Assembly: GCF_900115365.1 (NCBI RefSeq)
Contig: NZ_FOWD01000013.1
Coordinates: 45,443-109,442, forward strand
Direction of reading: 5' to 3'
Source: Anaerocolumna aminovalerica
GTDB lineage: Bacteria > Bacillota > Clostridia > Lachnospirales > Lachnospiraceae
Length of the DNA stretch: 64,000 nucleotides
Positions 7,651 to 17,191 of this stretch are shown one piece after another. A program made the position numbers and the translations under genes. How positions within the stretch are numbered: position 1 is the stretch's first letter; the number at the start of each line of letters is the position of its first letter. The notes under the pieces were generated by a model that saw only the letters and a list, made by a program, of their open reading frames with translations, had not been told where the DNA came from and did not search any database.

Positions 7651-8736
7651 TTATTCATCTCTAAGAATCGTTCCCCCGCCTACTACATAGTCTCCATCAT
7701 AGAATACTACTGCCTGTCCGGGTGTTATGGCTCTTTGAGGTTCCTCAAATACACATTCTACTTTATCTTCACCGACTTTTCGAATGGTACATTTAGAACC
7801 CTTATGACTGTAGCGGATTTTAGCATCCACTACCATTTCACCTTCTAAGTCTTCAATGGACATAAAATTCAAATTTCCTGCATACAGTTTGTTACTGTAC
7901 ACTTCATCGGCATTACCAATAACAACTTCATTGGTATCCGGTCTGATAGCCAGTACGAACACAGGATGTCCCATTGCAAGGTTCAGTCCTTTTCTCTGAC
8001 CTACTGTATAATGAATAATACCTTTATGTTTTCCAATTACCTTTCCTTCAGGAGTTACAAAATTACCTTCTTTCACTTCTTCACCTGTATACTCAGTAAT
8101 AAACTTTGCATAATCCTTATCCGGTATAAAACAGATTTCCTGACTATCCGGCTTATTAGCAATTCTTAGATTAATGTCTTTTGCAATTTCTCTGATTTCA
8201 TCTTTTGTATATTCACCAACCGGCATTAAAGTATGCGCCAATTGATACTGTGTTAAATTATATAATGCGTAGGTTTGATCCTTGGCTGCAGTTGCAGATT
8301 TCATAAGAGTGTATCTTCCATTCTCCAGCCGAACCACTCTGGCATAATGCCCGGTAGCAATGTATTCCGCTCCAATGTCAAGAGAACGTTTCAGCAAAGA
8401 TTCCCACTTCACATAGCGGTTGCAAGCAATACAAGGATTTGGTGTGTTTCCTTTTAAGTATTCCTCTGCAAAATAATCCATTACAGATCCTTTGAATTCT
8501 CTTTTAAAATTCATTACATAGTAAGGAATTTCTAATGCATTAGCAACTCTTCTTGCATCATCCACAGCACTTAAACCGCAGCATCCTCCGCTTTCTTCCT
8601 GGGCTGCAGCATCTTCATCCTGCCATATCTGCATGGTTACACCAATTACATCGTACCCTGCTTTTTTCAGTAAATACGCTGCAACAGAAGAATCAACTCC
8701 ACCGGACATACCTACAACTACTTTTTTCTTTTCCAA
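7651..8736 (-). CDS. mnmA: tRNA-specific 2-thiouridylase MnmA
   Basis: 361 residues, full length. It installs the 2-thio group on U34 of tRNA Lys, Glu and Gln. Seen: the N-type ATP pyrophosphatase P-loop GMSGGVDSS (9-17), the catalytic cysteine in [10 protein letters not shown] (C102) and the second in DSQEICFIP (C202), and the central [10 protein letters not shown] segment. It is the last gene of iscR-iscS-iscU-mnmA, 11 bp after iscU, so the cysteine desulfurase that can supply its sulfur is made from the same transcript. A strong terminator follows. Confidence 0.96.
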   Translation of the reverse strand: MEKKKVVVGMSGGVDSSVAAYLLKKAGYDVIGVTMQIWQDEDAAAQEESGGCCGLSAVDDARRVANALEIPYYVMNFKREFKGSVMDYFAEEYLKGNTPNPCIACNRYVKWESLLKRSLDIGAEYIATGHYARVVRLENGRYTLMKSATAAKDQTYALYNLTQYQLAHTLMPVGEYTKDEIREIAKDINLRIANKPDSQEICFIPDKDYAKFITEYTGEEVKEGNFVTPEGKVIGKHKGIIHYTVGQRKGLNLAMGHPVFVLAIRPDTNEVVIGNADEVYSNKLYAGNLNFMSIEDLEGEMVVDAKIRYSHKGSKCTIRKVGEDKVECVFEEPQRAITPGQAVVFYDGDYVVGGGTILRDE

Positions 8737-8747
8737 ATAAATGCCTC

Positions 8748-9185
8748 CTAGTAGGTTTCTGTAACTTCCTCTTCGCTGATATCGTCCTTTGGTTTTTCCA
8801 AACCTTCAATTTTAATGTTATTCTTCGTTGCATAGTCCCATAAAGCAGCATGAATAGCTTCCTCTGCAAGGAGAGAACAATGAACTTTTACCGGAGGAAG
8901 ACCATCTAAAGCATCCATAACTGCTTTATTTGTAACCTTTAAAGCTTCTTCTATATTTTTACCTTTTACCAATTCGGTAGCCATACTGCTGGTAGCAACA
9001 GCTGCACCACATCCAAAAGTTTTAAATTTGCAGTCATTGATAATGCCTTTATCATCAATATCTAAATATATTCTCATAATATCGCCGCATTTTGCATTAC
9101 CAACAGTTCCTACCCCGCTTGGGTTCTCTATTTCCCCAACATTTCTTGGGTTTGTAAAATGATCCATTACTTTCTCGCTGTACAT
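8748..9185 (-). CDS. iscU: Iron-sulfur cluster scaffold IscU/NifU-like
   Basis: 145 residues. Assembles [2Fe-2S] and [4Fe-4S] clusters using sulfur from IscS. The three ligand cysteines are present: NAKCGD (C33, with D35), TFGCGAA (C59) and VHCSLL (C103). The C-terminus has a clostridial extension ending in an acidic stretch. It is the NifU N-terminal-type scaffold alone, without the NifU ferredoxin and C-terminal domains. Lies 74 bp after iscS and 11 bp before mnmA. Confidence 0.95.
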   Translation of the reverse strand: MYSEKVMDHFTNPRNVGEIENPSGVGTVGNAKCGDIMRIYLDIDDKGIINDCKFKTFGCGAAVATSSMATELVKGKNIEEALKVTNKAVMDALDGLPPVKVHCSLLAEEAIHAALWDYATKNNIKIEGLEKPKDDISEEEVTETY

Positions 9186-9259
9186 TTATAATTCCTCCAT
9201 TTGGAAATAATCCTATTATTCTTTTTGATATCATTATTCTCTAAACTCTAAATCAACAA

Positions 9260-10444
9260 TTATCTTAGATTATTCTTTACATAATCTTCATATAAAGGAG
9301 ACATAGAACGTAATTTTGCAACAATTTCTTTAATTTTATCTACAGTATAATTGATTTCTTCTTCTGTTGTATTATGGCTTAATGTTAAACGCAAAGAACC
9401 ATGTGCGATTTCGTGAGGTAATCCAATAGCAAGCAGTACATGGGATGGATCCAAGGAACCGGAAGTACAGGCAGAACCACTGGAGGCACAAATATTTTGC
9501 ATGTCTAGCATAATCAGTAAAGATTCGCCCTCAATAAATTGGAAACTAAAATTCGCATTGTTTGGTAATCTTTTTGCTCTGTGTCCATTTAATCTTGCAT
9601 ATGGAATTTCAGTTAGTACTCTTTGAATTAACATATCTCTTAAAGCAGCTTCTTTTTGTCCTCTTTCTTCCAAAGTAGCCATTGCTATTTCTGCTGCTTT
9701 GCCAAGTCCCACAATACCAGGAACATTTTCCGTACCTGCTCTTCTGTGTCTTTCCTGTCCGCCGCCATGAATAAATGATTTTAATTTAAGTCCTTTACGG
9801 ATATATAAGAATCCAATTCCTTTCGGTCCGTTAAACTTATGACCGCTGGCACTTAGCATATCAATGTTCAACGCATTCACATCAATATTTAATTGGCCAT
9901 AAGCCTGCACAGCATCCGTATGGAATAATATATTATTTTCTCTTGCAATTTCACCAATTTCTTTAATCGGCTGTATAGTTCCAATTTCATTATTAGCAAA
10001 CATAATAGAAATCAATATTGTTGTGGGACGAATTGCTTTCTTAAGTTCATCTAACTTAAGAATACCATCTTCATCTACATCAATATAAGTTACTTCAAAT
10101 CCATTTTTTTCAAGGTATTCACAGGTATGAAGTATTGCATGATGTTCTATTTTAGAAGTAATAATGTGTTTTCCTTTTGAAGCATAAGCTTCTGCAGTTG
10201 CTATTAAAGCCCAGTTATCGGATTCAGATCCACCGGCTGTAAAATAAATGTCCGAAATTTCTGCATTTAAAGAATTTGCGATGGTCGTTCTTGCTTCATC
10301 CACTGCCTTTTTATTTTGTGAAGCAAATTCATAAATACTGGAAGGATTTCCAAACATCTCCGTAAAATAGGGAAGCATTGCCTCCACAACTTCAGGTCTT
10401 GTAGCTGTAGTAGCTGCATTGTCTAAATATATTTTCTTATCCAT
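9260..10444 (-). CDS. iscS: Cysteine desulfurase IscS/NifS
   Basis: 394 residues from MDKKIYLDNAATT. PLP enzyme that takes sulfur from cysteine and passes it as persulfide to IscU and tRNA-modifying enzymes. The PLP lysine is in SASGHKFNGPKG (K203), and the active-site loop cysteine in SSGSACTSG (C326). H101-H102 (KIEHHAI) stacks on PLP in the family. The start was moved three codons in from the longest ORF because AGGAG abuts the first ATG and is correctly spaced for the second. Lies 30 bp after iscR. Confidence 0.96.
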   Translation of the reverse strand: MDKKIYLDNAATTATRPEVVEAMLPYFTEMFGNPSSIYEFASQNKKAVDEARTTIANSLNAEISDIYFTAGGSESDNWALIATAEAYASKGKHIITSKIEHHAILHTCEYLEKNGFEVTYIDVDEDGILKLDELKKAIRPTTILISIMFANNEIGTIQPIKEIGEIARENNILFHTDAVQAYGQLNIDVNALNIDMLSASGHKFNGPKGIGFLYIRKGLKLKSFIHGGGQERHRRAGTENVPGIVGLGKAAEIAMATLEERGQKEAALRDMLIQRVLTEIPYARLNGHRAKRLPNNANFSFQFIEGESLLIMLDMQNICASSGSACTSGSLDPSHVLLAIGLPHEIAHGSLRLTLSHNTTEEEINYTVDKIKEIVAKLRSMSPLYEDYVKNNLR

Positions 10445-10474
10445 TGTTGTCATCTCCTATTATATTTAATAGCC

Positions 10475-10957
10475 TTACTGCCCACATGATGGTTTTGTCC
10501 GGCTAGTATCTTCTTCCATAATTCCGTGCTCAGAACGTATCTTCCAGCTTTCCTCTATTAATTCGGATAGCATAATTGTATCGACTGCATTATTTATACT
10601 ATCACTAATACGCATCCAAACATATTTTGTTACACATAAATCTGCACCAGAACAAGGCTCTCCGCTGCCTATTACTTCAGAACAATTAACGGGATTTAAA
10701 TCCCCTTCCAGTGCCCGTAATATTTCTCCAACTGATATTTCTTCCGGTTTTTTTGCTAAGAGATATCCCCCTTGAGCGCCACGAAAACTAGTTACAATTC
10801 CTGCCTTTCTTAATTTAGCAATTAATTGTTCTAAGTAGCTAATAGATATTTCCTGTCTCTCTGCTATTCCACTAAGCGCCACTGCCTCTTTCTCGCCATT
10901 GATAGCCAAATCCAGTACAGCACGTAAACCATATCTGCCTTTCGTAGATAGCTTCAA
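10475..10957 (-). CDS. iscR: Rrf2-family regulator IscR
   Basis: 160 residues starting at a TTG, giving (M)KLSTKGRYGLRAVLDLA, the canonical Rrf2 start; the GTG three codons upstream overlaps the ribosome site GAGAGG and is less likely. An N-terminal winged helix (1-80) is followed by three cysteines at 92, 102 and 108, the IscR-type [2Fe-2S] ligand set, so it can probably sense Fe-S status. It heads the iscR-iscS-iscU-mnmA operon and most likely represses it. An inverted repeat just downstream of its promoter is a candidate binding site. Confidence 0.92.
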   Translation of the reverse strand: MKLSTKGRYGLRAVLDLAINGEKEAVALSGIAERQEISISYLEQLIAKLRKAGIVTSFRGAQGGYLLAKKPEEISVGEILRALEGDLNPVNCSEVIGSGEPCSGADLCVTKYVWMRISDSINNAVDTIMLSELIEESWKIRSEHGIMEEDTSRTKPSCGQ

Positions 10958-10998
10958 TCCAATCACCTCTCTCTTATATTCTTAGCGTTTAAAATCCT

Positions 10999-11024
10999 AC
11001 TAATTCATTTCCGACTAAATTAGT
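10999..11024. promoter_or_regulatory. Candidate IscR operator
   Basis: Inverted repeat ACTAATT (10999-11005), 12-nt spacer, AATTAGT (11018-11024), located just downstream of the predicted iscR transcription start at about 11033. The position suits autorepression. Binding is inferred. Confidence 0.45.
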
Positions 11025-11039
11025 GCAGTTTCTTTAGAA

Positions 11040-11068
11040 ATGATAGCACCTCCTTGCGCCTTTGTCAA
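11040..11068 (-). promoter_or_regulatory. iscR operon promoter
   Basis: Minus strand: -35 TTGACA (11063-11068), 17-nt spacer, -10 TATCAT (11040-11045). This is the best sigma-A match upstream of iscR; start expected near 11033. Confidence 0.7.
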
Positions 11069-11174
11069 TAAAGAATGTGAAAATAATACCGTATTTCTAA
11101 AATAATTAACCGGTTGTACTTTATTTTGTATTGTCTTATAATATTTAATGATGAATATAGAAGGCAGGTGGAGT

Positions 11175-11645
11175 ATGAAGAATTTTTTAACTGAAAAACA
11201 AGAATCAAAAAAGATGGAGTTATGTTATAAAAGACAAGCTCATTATTATGAAACAGACCGAATGGGTGTGATTCACCATTCGAATTATATACGATGGTTT
11301 GAAGAAGCAAGGGTTCACTTTCTGGAGCAAATTGGGTTTGGCTATGATAAGATGGAGTCCCTTGGTATTTTATCTCCTGTCTTGGAGGTCACTTGCCAAT
11401 ATAAAAGTTCCGTTAGATTTCACGAAGAAGTTTTAATCTATCCCAGAATAGAATTTTTTAATGGATTAAGAATGACCATCCGTTATATGGTAAAAGATGC
11501 TAAGACCGGCAAAATACGTGCCACCGGGGAATCCAAGCATTGTTTTGTTGATGATAATTTTAAGCCTATTCGAATGAAAAGGGATTTTAATGAGGTTTAT
11601 ACTATATTATCAAATTATATAGTTGAACAGGCATTGGAAAGTTGA
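11175..11645 (+). CDS. Acyl-CoA thioesterase, hotdog fold (YbgC/FadM type)
   Basis: 156 residues from the ATG with AGGTGGAG just upstream; an earlier in-frame ATG at 11148 lacks a ribosome site. The segment YYETDRMGVIHHSNYIRWFEEAR is the 4-hydroxybenzoyl-CoA thioesterase signature, with the catalytic Asp in T-D-R-M-G. Such cytosolic enzymes hydrolyse short- or medium-chain acyl-CoA or phenylacyl-CoA thioesters; the substrate here cannot be deduced. It is a single gene between the divergent iscR and the convergent bcp gene. Confidence 0.85.
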   Translation: MKNFLTEKQESKKMELCYKRQAHYYETDRMGVIHHSNYIRWFEEARVHFLEQIGFGYDKMESLGILSPVLEVTCQYKSSVRFHEEVLIYPRIEFFNGLRMTIRYMVKDAKTGKIRATGESKHCFVDDNFKPIRMKRDFNEVYTILSNYIVEQALES

Positions 11646-11689
11646 ACTAGGCCTGTTCTAAAACAATAGGTTCCTTTTAATTTAATAAA

Positions 11690-11780
11690 ACTGCCATTCT
11701 GAGTCCTTTAGACAAACGCTCTCTTATTGAGAACATCCGCTCCGATTCAGCTTTGCTGAATTTCTGCTCAGAATGACAGT
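11690..11780 (-). repeat. Palindromic intergenic repeat acting as terminator
   Basis: Outer arms pair ACTGTCATTCTGAG with CTCAGAATGGCAGT on the minus strand (14 bp, one G-U that is only a pair on this strand), followed by TTTTATT. Inside is a second hairpin, ATTCAGC-AAA-GCTGAAT. It lies between the convergent thioesterase and bcp genes. The arms match the mnmA terminator stem, so this looks like a repeated intergenic element used as terminator. Confidence 0.65.
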
Positions 11781-11796
11781 CTTTAATTATTTTATA

Positions 11797-12255
11797 TTAT
11801 TGATTTAAGAATTCTAATATCTCACTTGCGTTGGTATCCGGTTTTGCCTTTTCATATACTTTCTCTATTACTCCCTTTTCGTCAATAACATAAGAAGAAC
11901 GAACTACTCCCATGGATACTTTACCATATAACTTCTTTTCCTTCCATACATCATATGCTTGAATAGCTTCCAAATCCGGATCAGATAATAAGATAAAAGG
12001 CAATTCATGTTTAGCTGCAAAGTTTTGATGAGACTTTTCACCGTCTTTACTGATTCCAATTACTACAACATCTTTTTCCTGAAATCCCTGAAAGGTATCC
12101 CGAAATGCACATGCCTGTCTGGTACATCCAGGAGTATTGTCCTTAGGATAAAAATAAACTACCACTTTCTTTCCTAGAAAATCTGACAAACGAACAGTAT
12201 TCCCATCTTTATCTTTTAAGCTAAAATCCGGTGCTTTTGTATTTACTTCTAACAT
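11797..12255 (-). CDS. bcp: Thioredoxin-dependent thiol peroxidase (Bcp/PrxQ)
   Basis: 152 residues. Reduces hydrogen and organic peroxides in the cytoplasm. The peroxidatic cysteine is in NTPGCTRQACAFRD (C44), with the PrxQ-type resolving cysteine five residues on (C49). The family core PDFSLKDKDGNTVRLSDF is present. It is followed downstream by a palindromic terminator. The asparaginase gene ends about 40 bp upstream and may share the transcript. Confidence 0.95.
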   Translation of the reverse strand: MLEVNTKAPDFSLKDKDGNTVRLSDFLGKKVVVYFYPKDNTPGCTRQACAFRDTFQGFQEKDVVVIGISKDGEKSHQNFAAKHELPFILLSDPDLEAIQAYDVWKEKKLYGKVSMGVVRSSYVIDEKGVIEKVYEKAKPDTNASEILEFLNQ

Positions 12256-12294
12256 CTCTACTCTCCTTTTTAGACCTGATTGTTTTAGGTACTC

Positions 12295-13296
12295 TCAATA
12301 ATAATTGTACAGAATATCATTGCTTACGGTTTTATAAAATAATTTCTTTATTTCTTCCTGTTCATTAGTTTGACCTAATATCCACATTAATTTACAAACC
12401 ACAGCTTCTATAATCATATCATAGGACTCTAATAAACTTACCCTATTTTTTAATTCCTTTCCCACTTTATAGATTGTCATATCACTGCCCTCGTTTGGTA
12501 CCTGAGTAGTCATAACAACGGTTTTTCCTTTTACAATCCACTCATGTATCAAGTCTAAGAAATGATGTTCCGGAAGATTGGGTATACCACCTACTCCATA
12601 GCTTTCAATGATAATAGCATCATACTTTTCAAACATAAAACCAAGAACATCTTCACTGGCACCGGGTGTTAGTTTAAAAAGTCCTACCTTTGAATTTAAT
12701 TCATGGTAGAATACCGGTTTTTTATATTTTTCCTGCTTTATATATGGAATAATACGTCCGTCCTGTATCAAAGCAAGGTATGGATAATTAATGCTGGAAA
12801 AGGATTGCAGACTTTTAGAGTGGGTCTTTCTTGCTCTGGTTCCCAGTATTACTTTACCATTAAATACAATCTGAACTCCAGAGGCATCATCCGAAGCAGC
12901 ATATAAAAAACTATCGTATAGATTGGTCTTGGAATCCGTTATTTCCATGGTTATAGGTTTTTGAGCACCAGTTAAAACAATAGGTTTTGGTGAGTTCTGT
13001 ACCATATAGGAAACAGCTGCCGCAGTATATGCCATGGTGTCGGTACCATGACAAATAACAAATCCATCATATTTTTCATAATTTTCTTCAATGGTCTTAA
13101 CTAATTTAATCCATATTTCAGGAGAAATATTAGTACTGTCAATATTACATATTTGAATAGTCTCCACCTGACAAATAGAAGAAATATCTGGAATGTACTT
13201 AATAATTTCATCAGAATTTAATTGAGGTACTAATCCATGGGAGGAAGGTCCTGATGCAATAGTTCCTCCTGTACCAATCATAAGAATTTTCTTCAT
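12295..13296 (-). CDS. ansA: L-asparaginase (type I-like, cytoplasmic)
   Basis: 333 residues from MKKILMIGTGGTIAS; the start has GAGGG at good spacing, unlike the ORF's first codon 12 residues upstream. Hydrolyses asparagine to aspartate and ammonia. First catalytic Thr in GTGGTIAS (T12); second Thr-Asp pair in CHGTDTMAYTA (T85-D86). No signal peptide, so cytoplasmic. Its position a few kb from aspS2 and aspA makes an aspartate-related neighbourhood, though they are not one operon. Glutaminase side activity is possible in this family. Confidence 0.9.
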   Translation of the reverse strand: MKKILMIGTGGTIASGPSSHGLVPQLNSDEIIKYIPDISSICQVETIQICNIDSTNISPEIWIKLVKTIEENYEKYDGFVICHGTDTMAYTAAAVSYMVQNSPKPIVLTGAQKPITMEITDSKTNLYDSFLYAASDDASGVQIVFNGKVILGTRARKTHSKSLQSFSSINYPYLALIQDGRIIPYIKQEKYKKPVFYHELNSKVGLFKLTPGASEDVLGFMFEKYDAIIIESYGVGGIPNLPEHHFLDLIHEWIVKGKTVVMTTQVPNEGSDMTIYKVGKELKNRVSLLESYDMIIEAVVCKLMWILGQTNEQEEIKKLFYKTVSNDILYNYY

Positions 13297-13541
13297 AATC
13301 TTTACCCTCATTCCGTTATTTTGTAAAAACAAAGGATATATTGTTTTATTAGTATATCAAAGTTTACCGACAGCCTCAAGATTTTTATAAAATTATAGTG
13401 TATACAAAATCAATTAGTTTCATTCTTCTGTAATTGTTTCCTATTCTTCGAATATATTTAAATAAGTTCTTATTAGATTTATGGTGAAGGTTGAAAGAAT
13501 TTTATTCTTTCAAAGATTTTGAAAGGAGCATGGTTATATAT

Positions 13542-15068
13542 ATGAGCAAAAGTAACTTAATAAAAGGTACTGCCATTTTGACCATAGCCGGTTTACTGAC
13601 CCGATTAATCGGGTTCTTTTATCGCATCTATCTGTCCAATGCAATGGGTGCTGAATTAATTGGTGTTTATCAATTGGTATTTCCTGTGTATGGTATTTGT
13701 TTTACAATATATGCTTCCGGTATCCAAACTGCCATATCCACTATGGTTGCTACAGAACTTGGCAAGAAACACTACAAGAATATACCTAAGATTCTTAAAA
13801 TAGGCATGGTTTTATCTGTTGGGATTGCCCTTCTATTATCTGTCCTGATTTATTTTAATTCAGAAACTATAGCTTCCAATATACTGATGGAACCCAGCAG
13901 TGCTTCTTCCTTAAAAATATTGGCATATGTGTTCCCTTTCTGCGGAATGACTGCTTGTATTAATGGTTATTATTATGGTTTAAAGAAAGCAGGTGTGCCT
14001 GCCACAACACAGCTATTGGAACAGACAGTACGTGTTATAACAGTCTATGTACTTGCAGGAGCTCTAGGTGGCGGAAATCCAAAGGTAACCTGTGAATTGG
14101 CTGTCCTTGGTATTGTAATAGGCGAAATTTTCTCTGATTTATATAATATTATCTCTCTATTTTGTACTTCTGCTTCCAGAGAAGTAAATAAGCTTTCAAA
14201 AATAAGTGGTTTTGTAGAAATTCGAAATAGAAGTTTGGCAAATGTTTTGGTTAAATTAGCCCTCCCCCTGACCGGCAACCGTTTACTGATCAGTATTTTA
14301 CATAGTGTAGAAGCAATAATTATCCCAAGTATGCTAAAAAAACATGGCTTAAGTAATTCCGAAGCTCTTAGCGTATATGGTACATTGACCGGCATGTCCA
14401 TACCTTTTATTATGTTTCCCTCTGCCATAACCAATTCCTTATCCGTTCTGTTATTACCAACTATATCAGAAGCACAGGCTTCCAGAAACTATGACACCAT
14501 TCGAAAAACCTCTGCTCTGTCTATAAAGTACAGTATACTAATCGGTATATTAAGTATGGGAGTATTTTTAACCTTTGGTAAGGAATTAGGAAATGTAATT
14601 TTTAATAATGAACTTGCCGGAGATCTGCTGATGACTTTGGCCTGGATGTGTCCTTTTTTGTATATCACTACTACCTTAAGCAGTATTATAAACGGTTTGG
14701 GAAAGGCTCACTTAACCTTTGCCAACTCCATCGTTGGTCATGCAACCGGAATTCTCCTTATATTATGGCTGGTTCCCCGGGATGGTATAAGAGGCTACCT
14801 GATAAGCCTTTTAATAAGCCAGTTGGTTATAACCTCTTTTGACGGCTTTATCGTTATAAAGAATATAAAACCTTCTTTTCATTCCGTCAACTTGATTCTA
14901 AAACCTGGTATTATTATTGCCGGAAGCAGTTATCTCATATATCGGATCTATGAATATATAGCTCCCACCGGTATCTTAATGCTGCTGGCCTTTTGCGCAT
15001 TGCTCTGTATGTTATATGTCATACTCCTGGGTATTACCAAAGCAATTTCCATAAAGGATTTTAAATAA
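13542..15068 (+). CDS. SpoVB/MurJ-type lipid flippase (MOP superfamily)
   Basis: 508 residues, about 14 hydrophobic helices. The start MSKSNLIKGTAILTIAGLLTRLIGFFYRIYLSN is the typical opening of the stage V sporulation protein B/polysaccharide biosynthesis group, with the R-I-G-F-F-Y-R motif. Relatives flip lipid-linked cell wall or polysaccharide precursors; SpoVB is needed for spore cortex. Which role applies here is not decided by sequence. AAAGGAG lies 13 nt before the chosen ATG; another ATG at 13530 is too close to it, and an upstream TTG is poor. It is a single gene on the plus strand with a terminator. Confidence 0.85.
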   Translation: MSKSNLIKGTAILTIAGLLTRLIGFFYRIYLSNAMGAELIGVYQLVFPVYGICFTIYASGIQTAISTMVATELGKKHYKNIPKILKIGMVLSVGIALLLSVLIYFNSETIASNILMEPSSASSLKILAYVFPFCGMTACINGYYYGLKKAGVPATTQLLEQTVRVITVYVLAGALGGGNPKVTCELAVLGIVIGEIFSDLYNIISLFCTSASREVNKLSKISGFVEIRNRSLANVLVKLALPLTGNRLLISILHSVEAIIIPSMLKKHGLSNSEALSVYGTLTGMSIPFIMFPSAITNSLSVLLLPTISEAQASRNYDTIRKTSALSIKYSILIGILSMGVFLTFGKELGNVIFNNELAGDLLMTLAWMCPFLYITTTLSSIINGLGKAHLTFANSIVGHATGILLILWLVPRDGIRGYLISLLISQLVITSFDGFIVIKNIKPSFHSVNLILKPGIIIAGSSYLIYRIYEYIAPTGILMLLAFCALLCMLYVILLGITKAISIKDFK

Positions 15069-15125
15069 TATGGCCTGGTTAAAATAATAAAATATCATTC
15101 AATAGTATAAATTCAGATTCAGAAA

Positions 15126-15180
15126 AGCCGGATTTTAAGGGAAACATCTATTTTTTAGACTCTTCCCCTATAATCCGGCT
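15126..15180 (+). terminator. Terminator between convergent flippase and PAS-GGDEF genes
   Basis: AGCCGGATT (15126-15134) pairs with AATCCGGCT (15172-15180); an inner AAGGGAA/TTCCCC adds to the stem. It may serve both directions. Half of the CTGTCATTC-type repeat arm follows at about 15195-15212. Confidence 0.6.
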
Positions 15181-15238
15181 ATCTGAATATACATCCTGAA
15201 TGACAGTTTTTTAACAATCCAATGCATTTTATCATTCA

Positions 15239-16750
15239 TTAAGCAAATAACTTATACCCATCCTTGCCACCCTCTTTTACATCATATAGGGCATGATCTG
15301 CCCGCTCAAATAATTCCTCATAATTTTGTCCGTCCTTTGGATACGTTGATATTCCGATACTTCCAGAAAGTGAAATATCAAATCCATTATCATGATAAAC
15401 TGTTTGTAACGCTTTATGTAAAATATCTGCTTTTGAAAAAATCATTTCCTCGTCGGTGGTATCTCCAATAAAAACAACAAATTCATCACCGCCAATTCGG
15501 CCTATAATTTCATCGGATGAAAAAATTAATTTTACTTGATTAATTGCAAAGGATAATACTTTATCACCTCTTTGATGCCCATATTGGTCATTAATATTCT
15601 TAAAGTCGTCAATATCAACAACCATAAAGGTATGCTGCTGCTCTTTATTCTTCTCAATATATTCATTAATTAAGTCCTCCACCACATTTCTGTTGTATAC
15701 ACCTGTAAGTGGATCTCTTTTAGCTTTATATTCAAGAACTTCAAAATCTTTTTTATACAAATCAATGTTAACTAATTTACCGATTACTTTAATTGGCTGC
15801 ATTTTTTCATCATAAATAGTTTTCCCGCAAAGATGACACCAAACATAGTTATTATTTTTATCAAGCAATCGAAATTCAGCTTCAATCAGCGCTTTTCCAC
15901 TGCCCAGAGACTTACAGTATTCTATAAATAAGCCAATATCCTCCGGATGGATAATCTTCTCGAAAAATTCATATTGACCCGTAAAGTCAGGAATACTTGG
16001 ATCCATATTATATAAATCTCTATAACGCTCTGCATATTTCATGTAATCCTTTTTGATATCATATTCAAATAGAATATCGTTGGAGATTTCGGTAGCCACA
16101 CGATAGCGCTGTTCTTCCACTAATAACCGCTCATGCATTTGCCTTGATTCCGTAACATCAACTAGAACTGCGGAAATAGTATGCCCGTCTTTTCCTTCTG
16201 AGTAATTACCGTTAAATAATATCCACCTTATCTCCTGACTTTTCGTCCGAATTCTGAATTCCTTTTGAATATAATCACCGATCCGAAACCCGTGTATAGG
16301 GAATTGAAACTTTTCTATATCTTCCTCATAAATAAATTTTAAAATACTGTTATTGTTTTTTTCTACTTCTTCTTTGCTGTAACCAATAATATCGTAAAAT
16401 CCGTCACTGGCATAAGTGATTCCGTAATTCTTTTCCAGCAAAAAGTTAACCACTCCGGCATGAATGCTGTTGGTTATGTGTTTTAGTTCTAATGTGGCTA
16501 CCAGTACTTTTTTATCGTTCACAGCTCTTATGTACTGACCAATAATCATAGAAATAATAAATATTATAATAAAAGCCACAGCAAACCCGAGAAAATGAGC
16601 TGTTTTTACATAGTCTTCATTTTCTGAAATCACTCCCATTGAAACTTCTAAAATAGAAAATGTTAAAATCGGAATAGAACTTAATAAAATTACAACTAAA
16701 ATCATTTTTGGATTGAATCGATTTTGCATATCTTGATTTCCCTTTACCAT
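15239..16750 (-). CDS. PAS-GGDEF diguanylate cyclase, membrane-bound
   Basis: 503 residues from the ATG with GAGGG at good spacing; the longer ORF would start inside the terminator stem described below. Two hydrophobic segments near the N-terminus (about 15-37 and 50-72), then two PAS domains (about 95-205 and 210-330, each ending in a PAC-like V-D-V-T-E/V-N-I-D segment), then a GGDEF domain (about 340-500) with intact GRIGGDEFVVF. It should make cyclic di-GMP from two GTP. The RxxD inhibitory site expected five residues before GGDEF is absent (the position reads F-S-S-D). The signal sensed by the PAS domains is unknown. Confidence 0.88.
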   Translation of the reverse strand: MVKGNQDMQNRFNPKMILVVILLSSIPILTFSILEVSMGVISENEDYVKTAHFLGFAVAFIIIFIISMIIGQYIRAVNDKKVLVATLELKHITNSIHAGVVNFLLEKNYGITYASDGFYDIIGYSKEEVEKNNNSILKFIYEEDIEKFQFPIHGFRIGDYIQKEFRIRTKSQEIRWILFNGNYSEGKDGHTISAVLVDVTESRQMHERLLVEEQRYRVATEISNDILFEYDIKKDYMKYAERYRDLYNMDPSIPDFTGQYEFFEKIIHPEDIGLFIEYCKSLGSGKALIEAEFRLLDKNNNYVWCHLCGKTIYDEKMQPIKVIGKLVNIDLYKKDFEVLEYKAKRDPLTGVYNRNVVEDLINEYIEKNKEQQHTFMVVDIDDFKNINDQYGHQRGDKVLSFAINQVKLIFSSDEIIGRIGGDEFVVFIGDTTDEEMIFSKADILHKALQTVYHDNGFDISLSGSIGISTYPKDGQNYEELFERADHALYDVKEGGKDGYKLFA

Positions 16751-16782
16751 AACTGTACCCTCATTGAATTTTATAAATCTTT

Positions 16783-16873
16783 CTATAATAAAAAAGACCA
16801 TCGCAAAATAAACAGTCTGTCTTTTGTAAGCATCTAGCCTCTAAAAACACTAATTTTTATTTTGCAATAGCCT
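16783..16873 (-). terminator. Intrinsic terminator inside the leader of the PAS-GGDEF gene
   Basis: Minus-strand arms AGGCTATTGCAAAATAAA (16856-16873) and its partner at 16795-16812 pair over 18 bp, three as G-U, with a 43-nt loop; TTTTTT follows. On the plus strand the three wobbles would be A-C mismatches. The terminator ends about 30 nt before the ribosome site of the gene and lies 100 nt after the promoter, the layout of an attenuator or riboswitch. No known aptamer was recognised in 16874-16974. Confidence 0.65.
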
Positions 16874-16980
16874 CAAAATGGATACGGCTTAAATTGCAGC
16901 ATTTACCTATATAAGTTTAGTTTATGTTTAGTAAATTAATATATTTAGTTATAAATCCTTCGCTACCCTCATATAGGGCT

Positions 16981-17009
16981 ATTGTACTATATTAGCAAGC
17001 ATATGGCAA
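16981..17009 (-). promoter_or_regulatory. Promoter of the PAS-GGDEF leader
   Basis: -35 TTGCCA (17004-17009), 17-nt spacer, -10 TACAAT (16981-16986) on the minus strand. Start near 16974, giving a leader of about 224 nt. The rest of the gap to aspS2 (17010-17191) shows nothing further. Confidence 0.6.
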
Positions 17010-17191
17010 CATTATTTCTAAAAAAATCTAAACTTTGTAAAGTGAAGATATTATTAAAAAGAATCTTGTTTTGACACTTTTCTAATCCCTATCATTCTAT
17101 ACATAAATTACATTATACTATTATACTATATACTCATATAAATTTCTACCAATAATTAACTTAAAAATTCATTAATTACATATTCTATCCC

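Noticed and set aside
16870..16980. Cyclic di-GMP riboswitch before the PAS-GGDEF gene
   Set aside because: Neither the class I core (GGGCAAACC, GGGACGCAAAGCC type) nor the class II core is found.
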